Assembly: GCF_001005085.2 (NCBI RefSeq)
Contig: NZ_LBMU02000100.1
Span: 1-64,000 of the forward strand
Direction of reading: 5' to 3'
DNA from: Streptomyces humi
GTDB taxonomy: Bacteria > Actinomycetota > Actinomycetes > Streptomycetales > Streptomycetaceae
DNA length: 64,000 nucleotides
Shown here: piece by piece, positions 50,584 through 59,683 of the stretch
Layout of the letters: each line of letters opens with the position of its first letter
Position numbering within the stretch: position 1 is the stretch's first letter
Position numbers and translations under genes: made by a program
The notes under the pieces: model-generated
Told to the model about the DNA's origin: nothing
The model's database searches: none
The model's input: only the letters and a program-made list of their open reading frames with translations

Positions 50584-52113
50584 GTGACATATCCGGGGCC
50601 GCCACGACCGGTTCAGAACCCCGCCACACCCCTCGCGGAGCTCGCCGATCAGCTGGGGACCGCCGTCCCGGACCGCGCGGACAACGCCGTGGAGGTCACG
50701 GGCATCACCCATGACTCACGCGCGGTCCGCCCCGGCGACCTGTACGCCGCCCTGCCGGGTGCCCGCGCGCACGGCGCCGACTTCGTCACCCAGGCCGCCG
50801 GCCTGGGCGCGGTCGCCGTACTGGTGGACCCGACGGGGGCCGAGCGGGCCGCCGCGACCGGCCTGCCGGTCCTGGTCGTCGACGACCCGCGCGCGCGGAT
50901 GGGCGAACTCGCGGCCACCATCTACGGCCGGCCCGGCCGCGATCTGCTCCAGATCGGCATCACCGGCACCTCGGGCAAGACCACCACGGCCTACCTGGTC
51001 GAGGGTGGCCTGAAGTCGACCCGCAACACCGGCCTCATCGGCACGGTCGAGATGCGCATCGGCGACGAGCGCATCAAGTCCGAGCGCACCACCCCCGAGG
51101 CCACCGACCTCCAGGCCCTGTTCGCCGTCATGCGCGAGCGGGGGGTCGAGGCGGTCGCCATGGAGGTCTCGAGCCACGCCCTGGTCCTCGGCCGGGTCGA
51201 CGGCTGTGTCTTCGACATCGCCGTCTTCACCAACCTCAGCCCGGAACACATGGAGTTCCACTCCGGCATGGAGGACTACTTCCAGGCCAAGGCGCAGCTG
51301 TTCACCCCGCGGCGCAGCAGGCGGGGCGTGGTCAACGTGGACGACGAGTACGGCCGCCGGCTCGCCCGGGAGGCCACCGTCCCGGTGGTCACCTACTCGG
51401 CCGAGGGCCATCCGGACGCCGACTGGCGCGCCACCGACGTCCACATCGGGCCGATGGACTCCACGTTCACCGTCGTCGGGCCCGAGGGCGTCCGGATCGC
51501 CGCCAAGTCGCCGCTGCCCGGGCCCTTCAACGTGGCGAACACCCTCGCCGCGATCGTCGCCCTCGCCGCCGCGGGAATCGAACCGCAGACCGCCGCCGAC
51601 GGCGTCGCCGCCGTTCCCGGGGTCCCGGGCCGCCTGGAGCGCGTGGACGCCGGACAGCCCTACCTCGCGGTCGTGGACTACGCGCACAAGACGGACGCCG
51701 TCGAGTCCGTCCTCAGGGCCCTGCGCAAGGTCACCAAGGGCCGGCTGCTGATCGTCCTCGGCTGCGGCGGCGACCGCGACCGCACCAAGCGCGCCCCGAT
51801 GGGCGCCGCCGCGGCCCGGCTCGCCGACACGGCCGTACTGACCTCCGACAACCCCCGCTCCGAGGACCCCCTCGCCATTCTCGCGACCATGCTCGAAGGC
51901 GCCGCCGCGGTGCCCGCCCACGAGCGCGGCGAGGTGCTGCTCTTCGAGGAGCGGGCCGCCGCGATCGAGGCCGCCGTCGCCCGGGCGCACCCCGGCGACA
52001 CCGTGCTGGTCGCAGGCAAGGGCCACGAGCAGGGCCAGGACATCGCCGGCGTGATCCGTCCCTTCGACGACCGCCAGGTGCTTCGCGAAGCCATCCGGAA
52101 AACCCAGGGATGA
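50584..52113 (+). CDS. murE: UDP-MurNAc-tripeptide synthetase MurE
   Basis: The enzyme adds the third residue, diaminopimelate (LL-DAP in Streptomyces), to UDP-MurNAc-L-Ala-D-Glu in the cytosol. The ATP loop is GITGTSGKTTTAYLV. The carbamylated-Lys region follows (HMEFHSGMEDYFQAKAQLF), and TSDNPRSEDPL carries the DNPR motif that recognises DAP. The GTG at 50584 (509 aa) has AAGGG ~8 nt upstream. In-frame GTGs at 50539 and 50449 would add 15 or 45 residues of poorly conserved sequence, so the start is not certain. Confidence 0.94.
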   Translation: MTYPGPPRPVQNPATPLAELADQLGTAVPDRADNAVEVTGITHDSRAVRPGDLYAALPGARAHGADFVTQAAGLGAVAVLVDPTGAERAAATGLPVLVVDDPRARMGELAATIYGRPGRDLLQIGITGTSGKTTTAYLVEGGLKSTRNTGLIGTVEMRIGDERIKSERTTPEATDLQALFAVMRERGVEAVAMEVSSHALVLGRVDGCVFDIAVFTNLSPEHMEFHSGMEDYFQAKAQLFTPRRSRRGVVNVDDEYGRRLAREATVPVVTYSAEGHPDADWRATDVHIGPMDSTFTVVGPEGVRIAAKSPLPGPFNVANTLAAIVALAAAGIEPQTAADGVAAVPGVPGRLERVDAGQPYLAVVDYAHKTDAVESVLRALRKVTKGRLLIVLGCGGDRDRTKRAPMGAAAARLADTAVLTSDNPRSEDPLAILATMLEGAAAVPAHERGEVLLFEERAAAIEAAVARAHPGDTVLVAGKGHEQGQDIAGVIRPFDDRQVLREAIRKTQG

Positions 52114-52141
52114 AAATCCAGAAGACCCAGGGGATGAACTT

Positions 52142-53569
52142 GTGATCGCCCTCTCTCTCGCCGAGATCGCAGCAGTCGTCGGCGGGCAGACGCACGACAT
52201 ACCGGATCCGTCCGTCCAGGTCACCGGGGAGGTCGTCCGGGACTCCCGGGAGGCCGGACCGGGCAGCCTGTTCGCCGCCTTCGTGGGCGAACGCGTGGAC
52301 GGCCACGACTTCGCGGCCCAGGTCGTCGCACAGGGCGCGGTCGCCGTACTGGCGTCGCGTCCCGTCGGCGTGCCCGCGATCGTCGTGGACGACGTCCAGA
52401 CCGCCCTCGGCGCCCTGGCCCGTCATGTCGTACGACGGCTCGGCGCGACCCTCGTGGCGCTGACCGGCTCGGCCGGCAAGACCAGTACCAAGGACCTCAT
52501 CGCCCAGGTGCTGCGCACCAAGGCGCCGACCGTGTTCACGCCGGGCTCCCTCAACAACGAGATCGGGCTGCCGCTGACCGCCCTGTCCGCCACCGAGGAG
52601 ACGAGGTTCCTGGTGCTGGAGATGGGCGCCCGCGGCATCGGGCACATCCGCTACCTGGCGGACCTGACGCCCCCGCGGATCGGCCTGGTCCTCAACGTCG
52701 GCACCGCCCACATCGGGGAGTTCGGCGGCCGGGAGCAGATCGCCCAGGCCAAGGGCGAGTTGGTGGAGGCGCTGCCGTCGGCCGACGAGGGCGGCGCCGC
52801 GATCCTCAACGCGGACGACCCGCTGGTCCGGGCCATGGCCTCCCGTACCAAGGCGAAGGTGGTCCTTTTCGGAGAGTCGGCCGAAGCGGACGTACGCGCC
52901 GAGAACGTACGACTCACGGACACGGGACAGCCCGCGTTCAGCCTTCACACACCCTCCGGTGCAAGCGATGTGACCATGCGCCTGTACGGTGAGCACCACG
53001 TGTCGAACGCGCTCGCCGCGGCCGCCGTCGCCCATGAGCTGGGCATGTCCGTGGATGAGATCGCCACCGCGCTCTCCGAGGCGGGCTCCCTCTCCCGCTG
53101 GCGTATGGAGGTCACCGAGCGCCCGGACGGCGTGACCATCGTCAACGACGCCTACAACGCCAACCCCGAGTCCATGCGAGCCGCGCTGCGCGCGCTCGCG
53201 GCCATGGGCACAGCCTCACAGGCAAAGGGGGGACGCACGTGGGCGGTGCTCGGCAAGATGGCCGAGCTCGGGGACGAGGCGCTCGCCGAGCACGACGCGG
53301 TCGGACGGCTAGCCGTCCGGCTCAATGTCGGCAAGCTCGTCGCCGTCGGGGGAGTGGAAGCCTCCTGGCTGCAACTGGGCGCATATAACGAGGGTTCGTG
53401 GGGTGAGGAGTCGGTGCACGTGTCCGACGCACAGGCGGCGGTCGACCTGTTGCGCAGCGAGTTGCGCCCGGGGGACGTCGTACTCGTGAAGGCGTCACGT
53501 TCGGTGGGCCTGGAGAGCGTTGCGCAGGCGCTCCTGGAGTCCGGTGCCGAGGGTGTTGATGCCCGATGA
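52142..53569 (+). CDS. murF: UDP-MurNAc-pentapeptide synthetase MurF
   Basis: The 475-aa ligase adds D-Ala-D-Ala, completing the cytosolic pentapeptide precursor. Motifs are ALTGSAGKTSTKDL, TPGSLNNEIGLPLT, LEMGARGIGHI, NVGTAHIGEFGG and IVNDAYNANPESM. The GTG at 52142 starts MIALSLAEIA. It is separated from murE by 28 nt that contain a repeated ACCCAGG(G)GATGAA. It overlaps mraY by ATGA. Confidence 0.96.
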   Translation: MIALSLAEIAAVVGGQTHDIPDPSVQVTGEVVRDSREAGPGSLFAAFVGERVDGHDFAAQVVAQGAVAVLASRPVGVPAIVVDDVQTALGALARHVVRRLGATLVALTGSAGKTSTKDLIAQVLRTKAPTVFTPGSLNNEIGLPLTALSATEETRFLVLEMGARGIGHIRYLADLTPPRIGLVLNVGTAHIGEFGGREQIAQAKGELVEALPSADEGGAAILNADDPLVRAMASRTKAKVVLFGESAEADVRAENVRLTDTGQPAFSLHTPSGASDVTMRLYGEHHVSNALAAAAVAHELGMSVDEIATALSEAGSLSRWRMEVTERPDGVTIVNDAYNANPESMRAALRALAAMGTASQAKGGRTWAVLGKMAELGDEALAEHDAVGRLAVRLNVGKLVAVGGVEASWLQLGAYNEGSWGEESVHVSDAQAAVDLLRSELRPGDVVLVKASRSVGLESVAQALLESGAEGVDAR

Positions 53570-54639
53570 TGAAGCAGATCCTCTTCTCGGGTGTCATCGG
53601 TCTCTTCCTGACGCTGATCGGCACCCCGCTGCTGATCAAGCTCCTCGCCCGCAAGGGCTACGGCCAGTACATCCGTGACGACGGCCCGCGCGAGCACGCC
53701 AGCAAGCGCGGTACGCCGACGATGGGCGGTATCGCCTTCATCCTGTCGACGGTCGCCGCCTACTTCCTGTCCAAGGTGATCACCGGCTACACCCCGACCT
53801 ACTCGGGCCTGCTGGTGCTCGGCCTGATGTGCGGGATGGGCCTGGTCGGCTTCCTGGACGACTACATCAAGATCGTCAAGCGGCGTTCGCTGGGTCTGCG
53901 GGCCAAGGCGAAGATGGCCGGCCAGCTGATCGTCGGCATCGCGTTCGCGGTGCTCTCGCTCCAGTTCGCCGACGCCCGCGGGAACACCCCGGCCTCCACC
54001 AAGCTGTCGTTCATCACGGACTTCGGCTGGTCCATCGGCCCGGTGCTGTTCGTGGTCTGGGCGCTCTTCATGATCCTGGCGATGTCCAACGGCGTGAACC
54101 TGACGGACGGTCTGGACGGCCTCGCCACCGGTGCCTCGGTGCTCGTCTTCGGCGCCTACACGTTCATCGGCGTCTGGCAGTTCCAGGAGTCCTGCGCCAA
54201 CGCGACGACACTGACCAACCCCAACGCCTGCTACGAGGTGCGCGATCCGCTGGACCTCGCGGTCATCGCCTCCGCGCTGATGGGTTCCTGCCTCGGCTTC
54301 CTGTGGTGGAACACCTCGCCGGCCAAGATCTTCATGGGTGACACCGGTTCGCTCGCGCTCGGCGGTGTCCTCACCGGCCTCGCGATCCTGTCCCGCACCG
54401 AACTCCTCGTGGCCATCATGGGCGGCCTGTTCGTCCTCATCACCATGTCGGTGGTCATCCAGGTCGGCTCCTTCCGGCTCACCGGGAAGCGCGTCTTCCG
54501 GATGGCGCCGCTCCAGCACCACTTCGAACTCAAGGGCTGGTCCGAGGTACTTGTGGTGGTCCGTTTCTGGATCATCCAGGGCATCTGTGTGATCGTCGGA
54601 CTGGGCCTCTTCTACGCAGGATGGGCAGCGGACAAGTGA
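53566..54639 (+). CDS. mraY: Phospho-MurNAc-pentapeptide translocase MraY
   Basis: The 357-aa integral membrane enzyme (about ten helices) transfers phospho-MurNAc-pentapeptide to undecaprenyl phosphate, giving lipid I. Conserved loops are KRGTPTMGGIAF, GFLDDYIKIVKRRSLGL with the metal-site Asp pair, NGVNLTDGLDGLATG, FMGDTGSLALGG and LQHHFELKGWSE. ATG at 53566 overlaps the murF stop; the immediately following ATG is an equal choice. Confidence 0.97.
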   Translation: MMKQILFSGVIGLFLTLIGTPLLIKLLARKGYGQYIRDDGPREHASKRGTPTMGGIAFILSTVAAYFLSKVITGYTPTYSGLLVLGLMCGMGLVGFLDDYIKIVKRRSLGLRAKAKMAGQLIVGIAFAVLSLQFADARGNTPASTKLSFITDFGWSIGPVLFVVWALFMILAMSNGVNLTDGLDGLATGASVLVFGAYTFIGVWQFQESCANATTLTNPNACYEVRDPLDLAVIASALMGSCLGFLWWNTSPAKIFMGDTGSLALGGVLTGLAILSRTELLVAIMGGLFVLITMSVVIQVGSFRLTGKRVFRMAPLQHHFELKGWSEVLVVVRFWIIQGICVIVGLGLFYAGWAADK

Positions 54640-56063
54640 CCTCCACGGTGCCTACCGGTCCTTCAGGGTTCCAGGGCAAGCACGTCACCGTCGCCGGGCT
54701 CGGCGTCTCCGGGGTCCCGGCGGCCAAGGTGCTGCACGCGCGCGGGGCGGTCGTCACGGTCGTCAACGACGGCGACGACGCCCGCGCCCGCGAGCAGGCC
54801 GCCGAACTGGAGGCGCTGGGCGTCACGGTCCGGCTCGGTGACGGCGCGACCCTGCCGGAGGGCACCGAACTGATCGTCACCGCGCCCGGCTGGAAGCCCG
54901 ACAAGCCGCTGTTCCAGGCCGCCCGCGAGGCCGGCGTCGACATCTGGGGCGATGTCGAGCTGGCCTGGCGGCTCCGGGGCCCCGACGCGGCCCCCTGGCT
55001 GGCCGTCACGGGCACCAACGGCAAGACCACCACCGTCCAGATGCTGGCGTCGATCCTGAAGGCGGCGGGCCTGCGCACGGCCGCCGTCGGCAACATCGGC
55101 GTCTCGCTGCTCGACGCGGTCCTCGGGGACGAGCGGTACGACGTGCTGGCCGTCGAGTTGTCGAGTTATCAGCTGCACTGGGCGCCCTCCCTGCGCGCCC
55201 ACTCGGCGGCCGTGCTGAACCTCGCCCCCGACCACCTCGACTGGCACGGCTCCATGGAGGCCTACGCGGCAGACAAGGGCCGCATCTACGAGGGCAACCA
55301 GGTCGCCTGCGTGTACAACGTCGCCGACAAGCTCACGGAGGACCTGGTCCGCGAAGCGGACGTGGCGGAGGGCTGCCGCGCGATCGGCTTCACCCTCGGC
55401 GCCCCGGCACCCTCCCAACTCGGTGTCGTGGACGGCATCCTGGTCGACCGCGCCTTCGTGGCGAACCGGCAGAAGAACGCCCAGGAGCTTGCCGAGGTCT
55501 CCGACGTCAACCCGCCGGCCCCGCACAACATCGCCAACGCCCTTGCCGCGGCGGCCCTCGCGCGCGCCTTCGGGGTTCCGCCCACGGCCGTCCGCGACGG
55601 GCTGCGGAACTTCTCGCCGGACGCCCACCGCATCGCGCACGTCGCCGACGTGGACGGGGTCGCGTACATCGACGACTCCAAGGCCACCAACACGCACGCG
55701 GCGGAAGCCTCGTTGGCGTCATATGAACCGATCGTATGGATTGCGGGCGGTCTGGCGAAGGGCGCCACCTTCGACGAACTGGTCGCCAGGTCGGCGAAGC
55801 GGCTCCGCGGCGCGGTGCTGATCGGCGCCGATCGCGCCCTCATCCGTGACGCCCTCGCGCGACACGCGCCGGAAGTACCCGTCGTCGACCTCGACCGGAC
55901 CGACACTGGGGCGATGCTCGCGGCGGTCCAGGAGGCCCGGCGGCTCGCCGTCCCGGGAGACACGGTGCTTCTCGCACCCGCCTGTGCCTCCATGGACATG
56001 TTCGCCAACTACAACCAGCGCGGTGACGCGTTCGCCCAGGCCGTTCGCGAACTCGGCGCCTGA
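54636..56063 (+). CDS. murD: UDP-MurNAc-L-Ala:D-Glu ligase MurD
   Basis: The 475-aa ligase adds D-glutamate to UDP-MurNAc-L-Ala. It has an N-terminal Rossmann domain (VTVAGLGVSGVPAAKVL), the ATP loop VTGTNGKTTTVQMLAS, LELSS-type VELSSYQLHW, LNLAPDHLDWHGSMEAYAADK and DDSKATNTHAAEAS. GTG at 54636 (GTGA overlap with mraY) is preferred; ATG at 54621 would add five residues. Confidence 0.95.
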   Translation: MTSTVPTGPSGFQGKHVTVAGLGVSGVPAAKVLHARGAVVTVVNDGDDARAREQAAELEALGVTVRLGDGATLPEGTELIVTAPGWKPDKPLFQAAREAGVDIWGDVELAWRLRGPDAAPWLAVTGTNGKTTTVQMLASILKAAGLRTAAVGNIGVSLLDAVLGDERYDVLAVELSSYQLHWAPSLRAHSAAVLNLAPDHLDWHGSMEAYAADKGRIYEGNQVACVYNVADKLTEDLVREADVAEGCRAIGFTLGAPAPSQLGVVDGILVDRAFVANRQKNAQELAEVSDVNPPAPHNIANALAAAALARAFGVPPTAVRDGLRNFSPDAHRIAHVADVDGVAYIDDSKATNTHAAEASLASYEPIVWIAGGLAKGATFDELVARSAKRLRGAVLIGADRALIRDALARHAPEVPVVDLDRTDTGAMLAAVQEARRLAVPGDTVLLAPACASMDMFANYNQRGDAFAQAVRELGA

Positions 56064-56129
56064 CCCGGCCGCCTGCCGGGCGACCTTGGGAGGGACGCGT
56101 GCGACGGTCGACGATCAGCGGAGGCGTTG

Positions 56130-57485
56130 ATGCCCGGTAGCCGCACCGGCCGCCCGCCCGTGCAGCGGGCGGCGCGCAGGCCCGCCGCTTCCCGCACGAC
56201 GCGCGAGAACCCGCTGCGGCGGCTCTACACCCGCGCCCACCGGGCCTGGGACCGGCCGCTCACCGCGTACTACCTGATCCTCGGCGGCAGCCTGCTGATC
56301 ATCGTGCTCGGTCTGGTGATGGTCTACTCGGCCTCCCAGATCACCGCGCTCCAGATGTCGCTGCCGGGGTCGTTCTTCTTCCGCAAACAGTTCCTGGCCG
56401 CGTGCATCGGCGGGGTGCTGCTGCTGGTCGCGTCCCGGATGCCGGTGAAGCTGCACCGCGCGCTCGCCTATCCGATCCTCGCCGGTGCCGTCTTCATGAT
56501 GGTGCTGGTGCAGGTACCGGGGATAGGGATGTCGGTCAACGGCAACCAGAACTGGATCTCGCTGGGCGGCTCCTTCCAGATCCAGCCCAGCGAGTTCGGC
56601 AAGCTCGCCCTGGTGCTGTGGGGCGCCGACCTGATGGCGCGCAAACAGGAGAAGCGGCTGCTGACCCAGTGGAAGCACATGCTGGTGCCGCTGGTCCCGG
56701 TCAGCTTCCTGCTGCTCGGGCTGATCATGCTCGGCGGCGACATGGGCACCGCGATCATCCTGACCGCGATCCTGTTCGGCGTGCTGTGGCTGGCCGGGGC
56801 GCCGACCCGGCTGTTCGCGGGGGTGCTGTCGATCGCCGGCCTGCTCGGGGTGATCCTCATCAAGACCAGCCCCAACCGGATGGCCCGGCTCGCCTGCATC
56901 GGCGCCACCGAGCCGAAGACCGGGGTCGCCGACTGCTGGCAGGCGGTGCACGGCATCTATGCCCTGGCCAGTGGCGGGCTGTTCGGCTCGGGACTGGGCG
57001 CGAGTGTGGAAAAATGGGGCCAACTGCCAGAAGCCCACACCGACTTCATCTTCGCCGTCACCGGTGAGGAACTGGGCCTGGCGGGGACGCTGTCGGTACT
57101 GGCCCTCTTCGCGGCTCTAGGCTATGCGGGTATCCGCGTGGCCGGACGCACGGAGGACCCCTTCGTGAGGTACGCCGCGGGAGGCGTGACCACCTGGATC
57201 ACCGCCCAGGCGGTGATCAACATCGGTGCGGTGCTCGGCCTGCTGCCGATCGCCGGCGTCCCCCTCCCGCTGTTCTCCTACGGGGGCTCCGCCCTGCTGC
57301 CGACCATGTTCGCCATCGGGCTGCTGATCGCCTTCGCGCGCGACGAGCCCGCTGCGCGGGCGGCGCTTGCGATGCGGCAACCCCGCTTTGGTAGAAAGCG
57401 GGGAGCCGGGGGTCCTCGCGGACCCCGGAGATGGAACACGATGCGACGGCGCGCCCCGGTGGCGCGCTCGTCCGGAGAGCGGTGA
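56130..57485 (+). CDS. ftsW: SEDS glycosyltransferase FtsW
   Basis: The 451-aa SEDS protein polymerises septal glycan strands from lipid II with FtsI. About ten membrane helices follow a basic N-terminus. Typical loops are WISLGGSFQIQPSEFGKLAL, the catalytic-side GDMGTAIIL, GGLFGSGLGASVEKWGQLPEAHTDFIFAV and SYGGSALLPTM. The C-terminal ~55 residues are basic and Arg-rich. The ATG at 56130 has GGAGG 6 nt upstream; TTG at 56127 adds one residue. Confidence 0.96.
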   Translation: MPGSRTGRPPVQRAARRPAASRTTRENPLRRLYTRAHRAWDRPLTAYYLILGGSLLIIVLGLVMVYSASQITALQMSLPGSFFFRKQFLAACIGGVLLLVASRMPVKLHRALAYPILAGAVFMMVLVQVPGIGMSVNGNQNWISLGGSFQIQPSEFGKLALVLWGADLMARKQEKRLLTQWKHMLVPLVPVSFLLLGLIMLGGDMGTAIILTAILFGVLWLAGAPTRLFAGVLSIAGLLGVILIKTSPNRMARLACIGATEPKTGVADCWQAVHGIYALASGGLFGSGLGASVEKWGQLPEAHTDFIFAVTGEELGLAGTLSVLALFAALGYAGIRVAGRTEDPFVRYAAGGVTTWITAQAVINIGAVLGLLPIAGVPLPLFSYGGSALLPTMFAIGLLIAFARDEPAARAALAMRQPRFGRKRGAGGPRGPRRWNTMRRRAPVARSSGER

Positions 57486-57491
57486 ATTTCG

Positions 57492-58580
57492 GTGCATGTC
57501 GTACTCGCTGGTGGGGGGACCGCCGGCCACATCGAGCCCGCGCTCGCCCTCGCGGACGCCCTGCGCAGGCAGGACCCCACCGTGGGGATCACGGCCCTGG
57601 GCACGGAGCGCGGCCTGGAGACCAGGCTCGTACCGGAGCGCGGTTACGAGCTGGCGCTGATCCCGGCGGTGCCGCTGCCCCGCAAGCCCACCCCGGAACT
57701 GATCACCGTCCCCGGCCGGCTGCGCGGCACCATCAAGGCCGCCGAGCAGATCCTGGAGCGCACCAAGGCGGACTGCGTGGTCGGCTTCGGCGGCTACGTC
57801 GCCCTGCCCGGCTATCTCGCCGCCAAGCGCCTCGGGGTGCCGATCGTGATCCACGAGGCCAACGCCCGCCCCGGCCTGGCCAACAAGATCGGCTCCCGGT
57901 ACGCGGCCAGGGTCGCCGTCTCCACGCCCGACAGCAAGCTGCGTGACGCCCGCTACATCGGCATCCCGCTGCGCCGCTCCATCTCCGTCCTGGACCGCGC
58001 CGCCGCCCGCCCGGAGGCCCGCCACCGCTTCGGCCTCGACCCCAACCTGCCCACGCTGCTGGTCTCCGGCGGCTCGCAGGGCGCCCGGCGGCTCAACGAG
58101 GTCGTCCAGCAGGTCGCGCCCTGGCTCCAGCAGGCGGGCATCCAGATCCTGCACGCGGTCGGCCCGAAGAACGAACTGCCACAGGTGCACCAGATGCCGG
58201 GAATGCCCCCGTACATCCCGGTAAGTTACCTGGACCGGATGGACCTCGCGTACGCCGCGGCCGACATGATGCTCTGCCGCGCCGGCGCGATGACCGTCGC
58301 CGAACTCTCCGCCGTCGGGCTCCCGGCCGCCTACGTCCCGCTGCCCATCGGCAACGGCGAACAGCGGCTGAACGCGCAGCCGGTGGTCAAGGCCGGCGGC
58401 GGCCTGCTGGTCGACGACGCGGAACTCACCCCGGAGTGGGTGCAGCAGAACGTGCTGCCCGTCCTCGCCGACCCGCACCGGCTGTACGAGATGTCCCGTG
58501 CGGCAAGCGAGTTCGGCCGCCGGGACGCCGACGACCTGCTCGTCGGCATGGTGTACGAGGCGATCGCCTCGAGCCGGTAG
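57492..58580 (+). CDS. murG: Lipid II synthase MurG
   Basis: The 362-aa GT-B glycosyltransferase adds GlcNAc to lipid I at the inner membrane face, giving lipid II. G-loops are LAGGGTAGHIEPALALADAL at residues 5-24 and VVGFGGYVALPGY. VSGGSQGARRLNEVV starts the UDP-GlcNAc domain, and CRAGAMTVAELSAVGLPAAYVPLP with NGEQRLNA binds the donor. GTG at 57492 is 6 nt after the ftsW stop. Confidence 0.97.
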   Translation: MHVVLAGGGTAGHIEPALALADALRRQDPTVGITALGTERGLETRLVPERGYELALIPAVPLPRKPTPELITVPGRLRGTIKAAEQILERTKADCVVGFGGYVALPGYLAAKRLGVPIVIHEANARPGLANKIGSRYAARVAVSTPDSKLRDARYIGIPLRRSISVLDRAAARPEARHRFGLDPNLPTLLVSGGSQGARRLNEVVQQVAPWLQQAGIQILHAVGPKNELPQVHQMPGMPPYIPVSYLDRMDLAYAAADMMLCRAGAMTVAELSAVGLPAAYVPLPIGNGEQRLNAQPVVKAGGGLLVDDAELTPEWVQQNVLPVLADPHRLYEMSRAASEFGRRDADDLLVGMVYEAIASSR

Positions 58581-58600
58581 GACCGTATGACGAAAGGCGA

Positions 58601-59404
58601 GTGAGCAGCGTGGCCGGACCGACCACCGCCGAGCGCGGTGAACGCCAGCAGGAGTCGTCCGGCCCGCCGCCCGCAAGGGTGTTGAGGAAGCGCCGCCTTC
58701 GTGTGATCGTCATCCTGGCCGTCCTGCTGCTGCTCCTCGGCGGCGGTTCCGGTTGGCTGCTGTACGGCTCCCCGTGGCTGCGTGTACGGCATGTCTCCGT
58801 CTCCGGTACGGCCGTTCTGACGCCGGAGCAGGTCCTCGCGGCCGCCGCGGTCCCCGTCGGGGCGCCGATGGTCTCCGTCGACACCGACGGCATCGAGGCC
58901 CGGCTGCGCCGGGAACTGCCCCGGATCGACGAGGTCGACGTCGTTCGTTCCTGGCCCCACGGAATCGGGCTGAAAGTCATTGAACGCACGCCGGTTCTGC
59001 TCATCGCAAAGGGTGGAAAATTCACCGAAGTGGACAAGGAAGGCGTCCGTTTCGCCACGGTTTCGCAGGCGCCGAAAGGTGCTCCGGCACTGGAACTGAG
59101 CCTCGCCCGGCCGGGTTCCGCCACCGCCAGCCTGCGCCGGTTCGGTACCGAACGCCTGGTGCGGGAGGCGGTCGCGATCGCGGGTGACATTCCGGCCGCG
59201 GTCCGCAGGGACACCAGGACCCTCAAGGTCCGTTCCTACGACGACATCTCGCTGCTGCTGACCGGCGGCCGCGTCGTGCAGTGGGGCAGTGCCGAGAACG
59301 GCGCGGCCAAGGCGCGCACGCTCACCGCGCTGATGAAAGCGGCTGCCGGTGCGCGGCACTTCGATGTGAGCGTTCCCACCGCCCCTGCGTCATCGGCGAG
59401 TTGA
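58601..59404 (+). CDS. ftsQ: Cell division protein FtsQ
   Basis: The 267-aa bitopic divisome protein has a ~35-residue cytosolic N-terminus and a membrane helix (VIVILAVLLLLLGGGSGWLL). The POTRA domain follows (VRHVSVSGTAVLTPEQVLAAA) and then the beta domain (VDVVRSWPHGIGLKVIERTP). It bridges early and late divisome proteins through FtsL. GTG at 58601 has AAAGG close upstream; GTG at 58610 is an alternative. A 279-bp regulatory gap follows before ftsZ. Confidence 0.95.
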   Translation: MSSVAGPTTAERGERQQESSGPPPARVLRKRRLRVIVILAVLLLLLGGGSGWLLYGSPWLRVRHVSVSGTAVLTPEQVLAAAAVPVGAPMVSVDTDGIEARLRRELPRIDEVDVVRSWPHGIGLKVIERTPVLLIAKGGKFTEVDKEGVRFATVSQAPKGAPALELSLARPGSATASLRRFGTERLVREAVAIAGDIPAAVRRDTRTLKVRSYDDISLLLTGGRVVQWGSAENGAAKARTLTALMKAAAGARHFDVSVPTAPASSAS

Positions 59405-59432
59405 CGCACATCAGCGCAGGCCAGCACCCTGG

Positions 59433-59585
59433 TTGGGCACTGCTACGGCTGATCACATAGGGTGAAAAGAAAAACGGGAGGTTCGGCGTGTTCGTTGAAC
59501 GGGCGCCACTTGTCGACTTAGTGTCCTGTTCAGAAGACTCCAGGGAACAGACACACTGGTAACCCTAAACTTCAGGGTTAGGGTT
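59433..59585 (+). promoter_or_regulatory. ftsZ promoter region
   Basis: Two promoter-like pairs are seen: TTGGGC-19 nt-TAGGGT (59433-59463) and TTGAAC-18 nt-TAGTGT (59495-59524). A WhiA-type GACAC lies at 59550-59554. TAACCCT/AGGGTTA form a 7-bp inverted repeat (59560-59580) that continues into a second AGGGTT. Multiple ftsZ promoters, one sporulation-specific, are known in S. coelicolor, and WhiA controls ftsZ in S. venezuelae. Assignment of the boxes here is by eye. Confidence 0.65.
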
Positions 59586-59683
59586 CGGGTCGGCGCTACG
59601 GACCGTCCCATTCGGCATCCGCCGTCCCGCGCGGGAACACCGCACGGAGACGGCAACGTAATTCGAGGCGAGAGGCCTTCGAC

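Noticed and set aside
59560..59585. Telomere-like AGGGTT repeats as a chromosome-end signature
   Set aside because: Only two adjacent AGGGTT plus one inverted copy, inside a dcw cluster that is central in Streptomyces chromosomes; more likely a regulatory palindrome.
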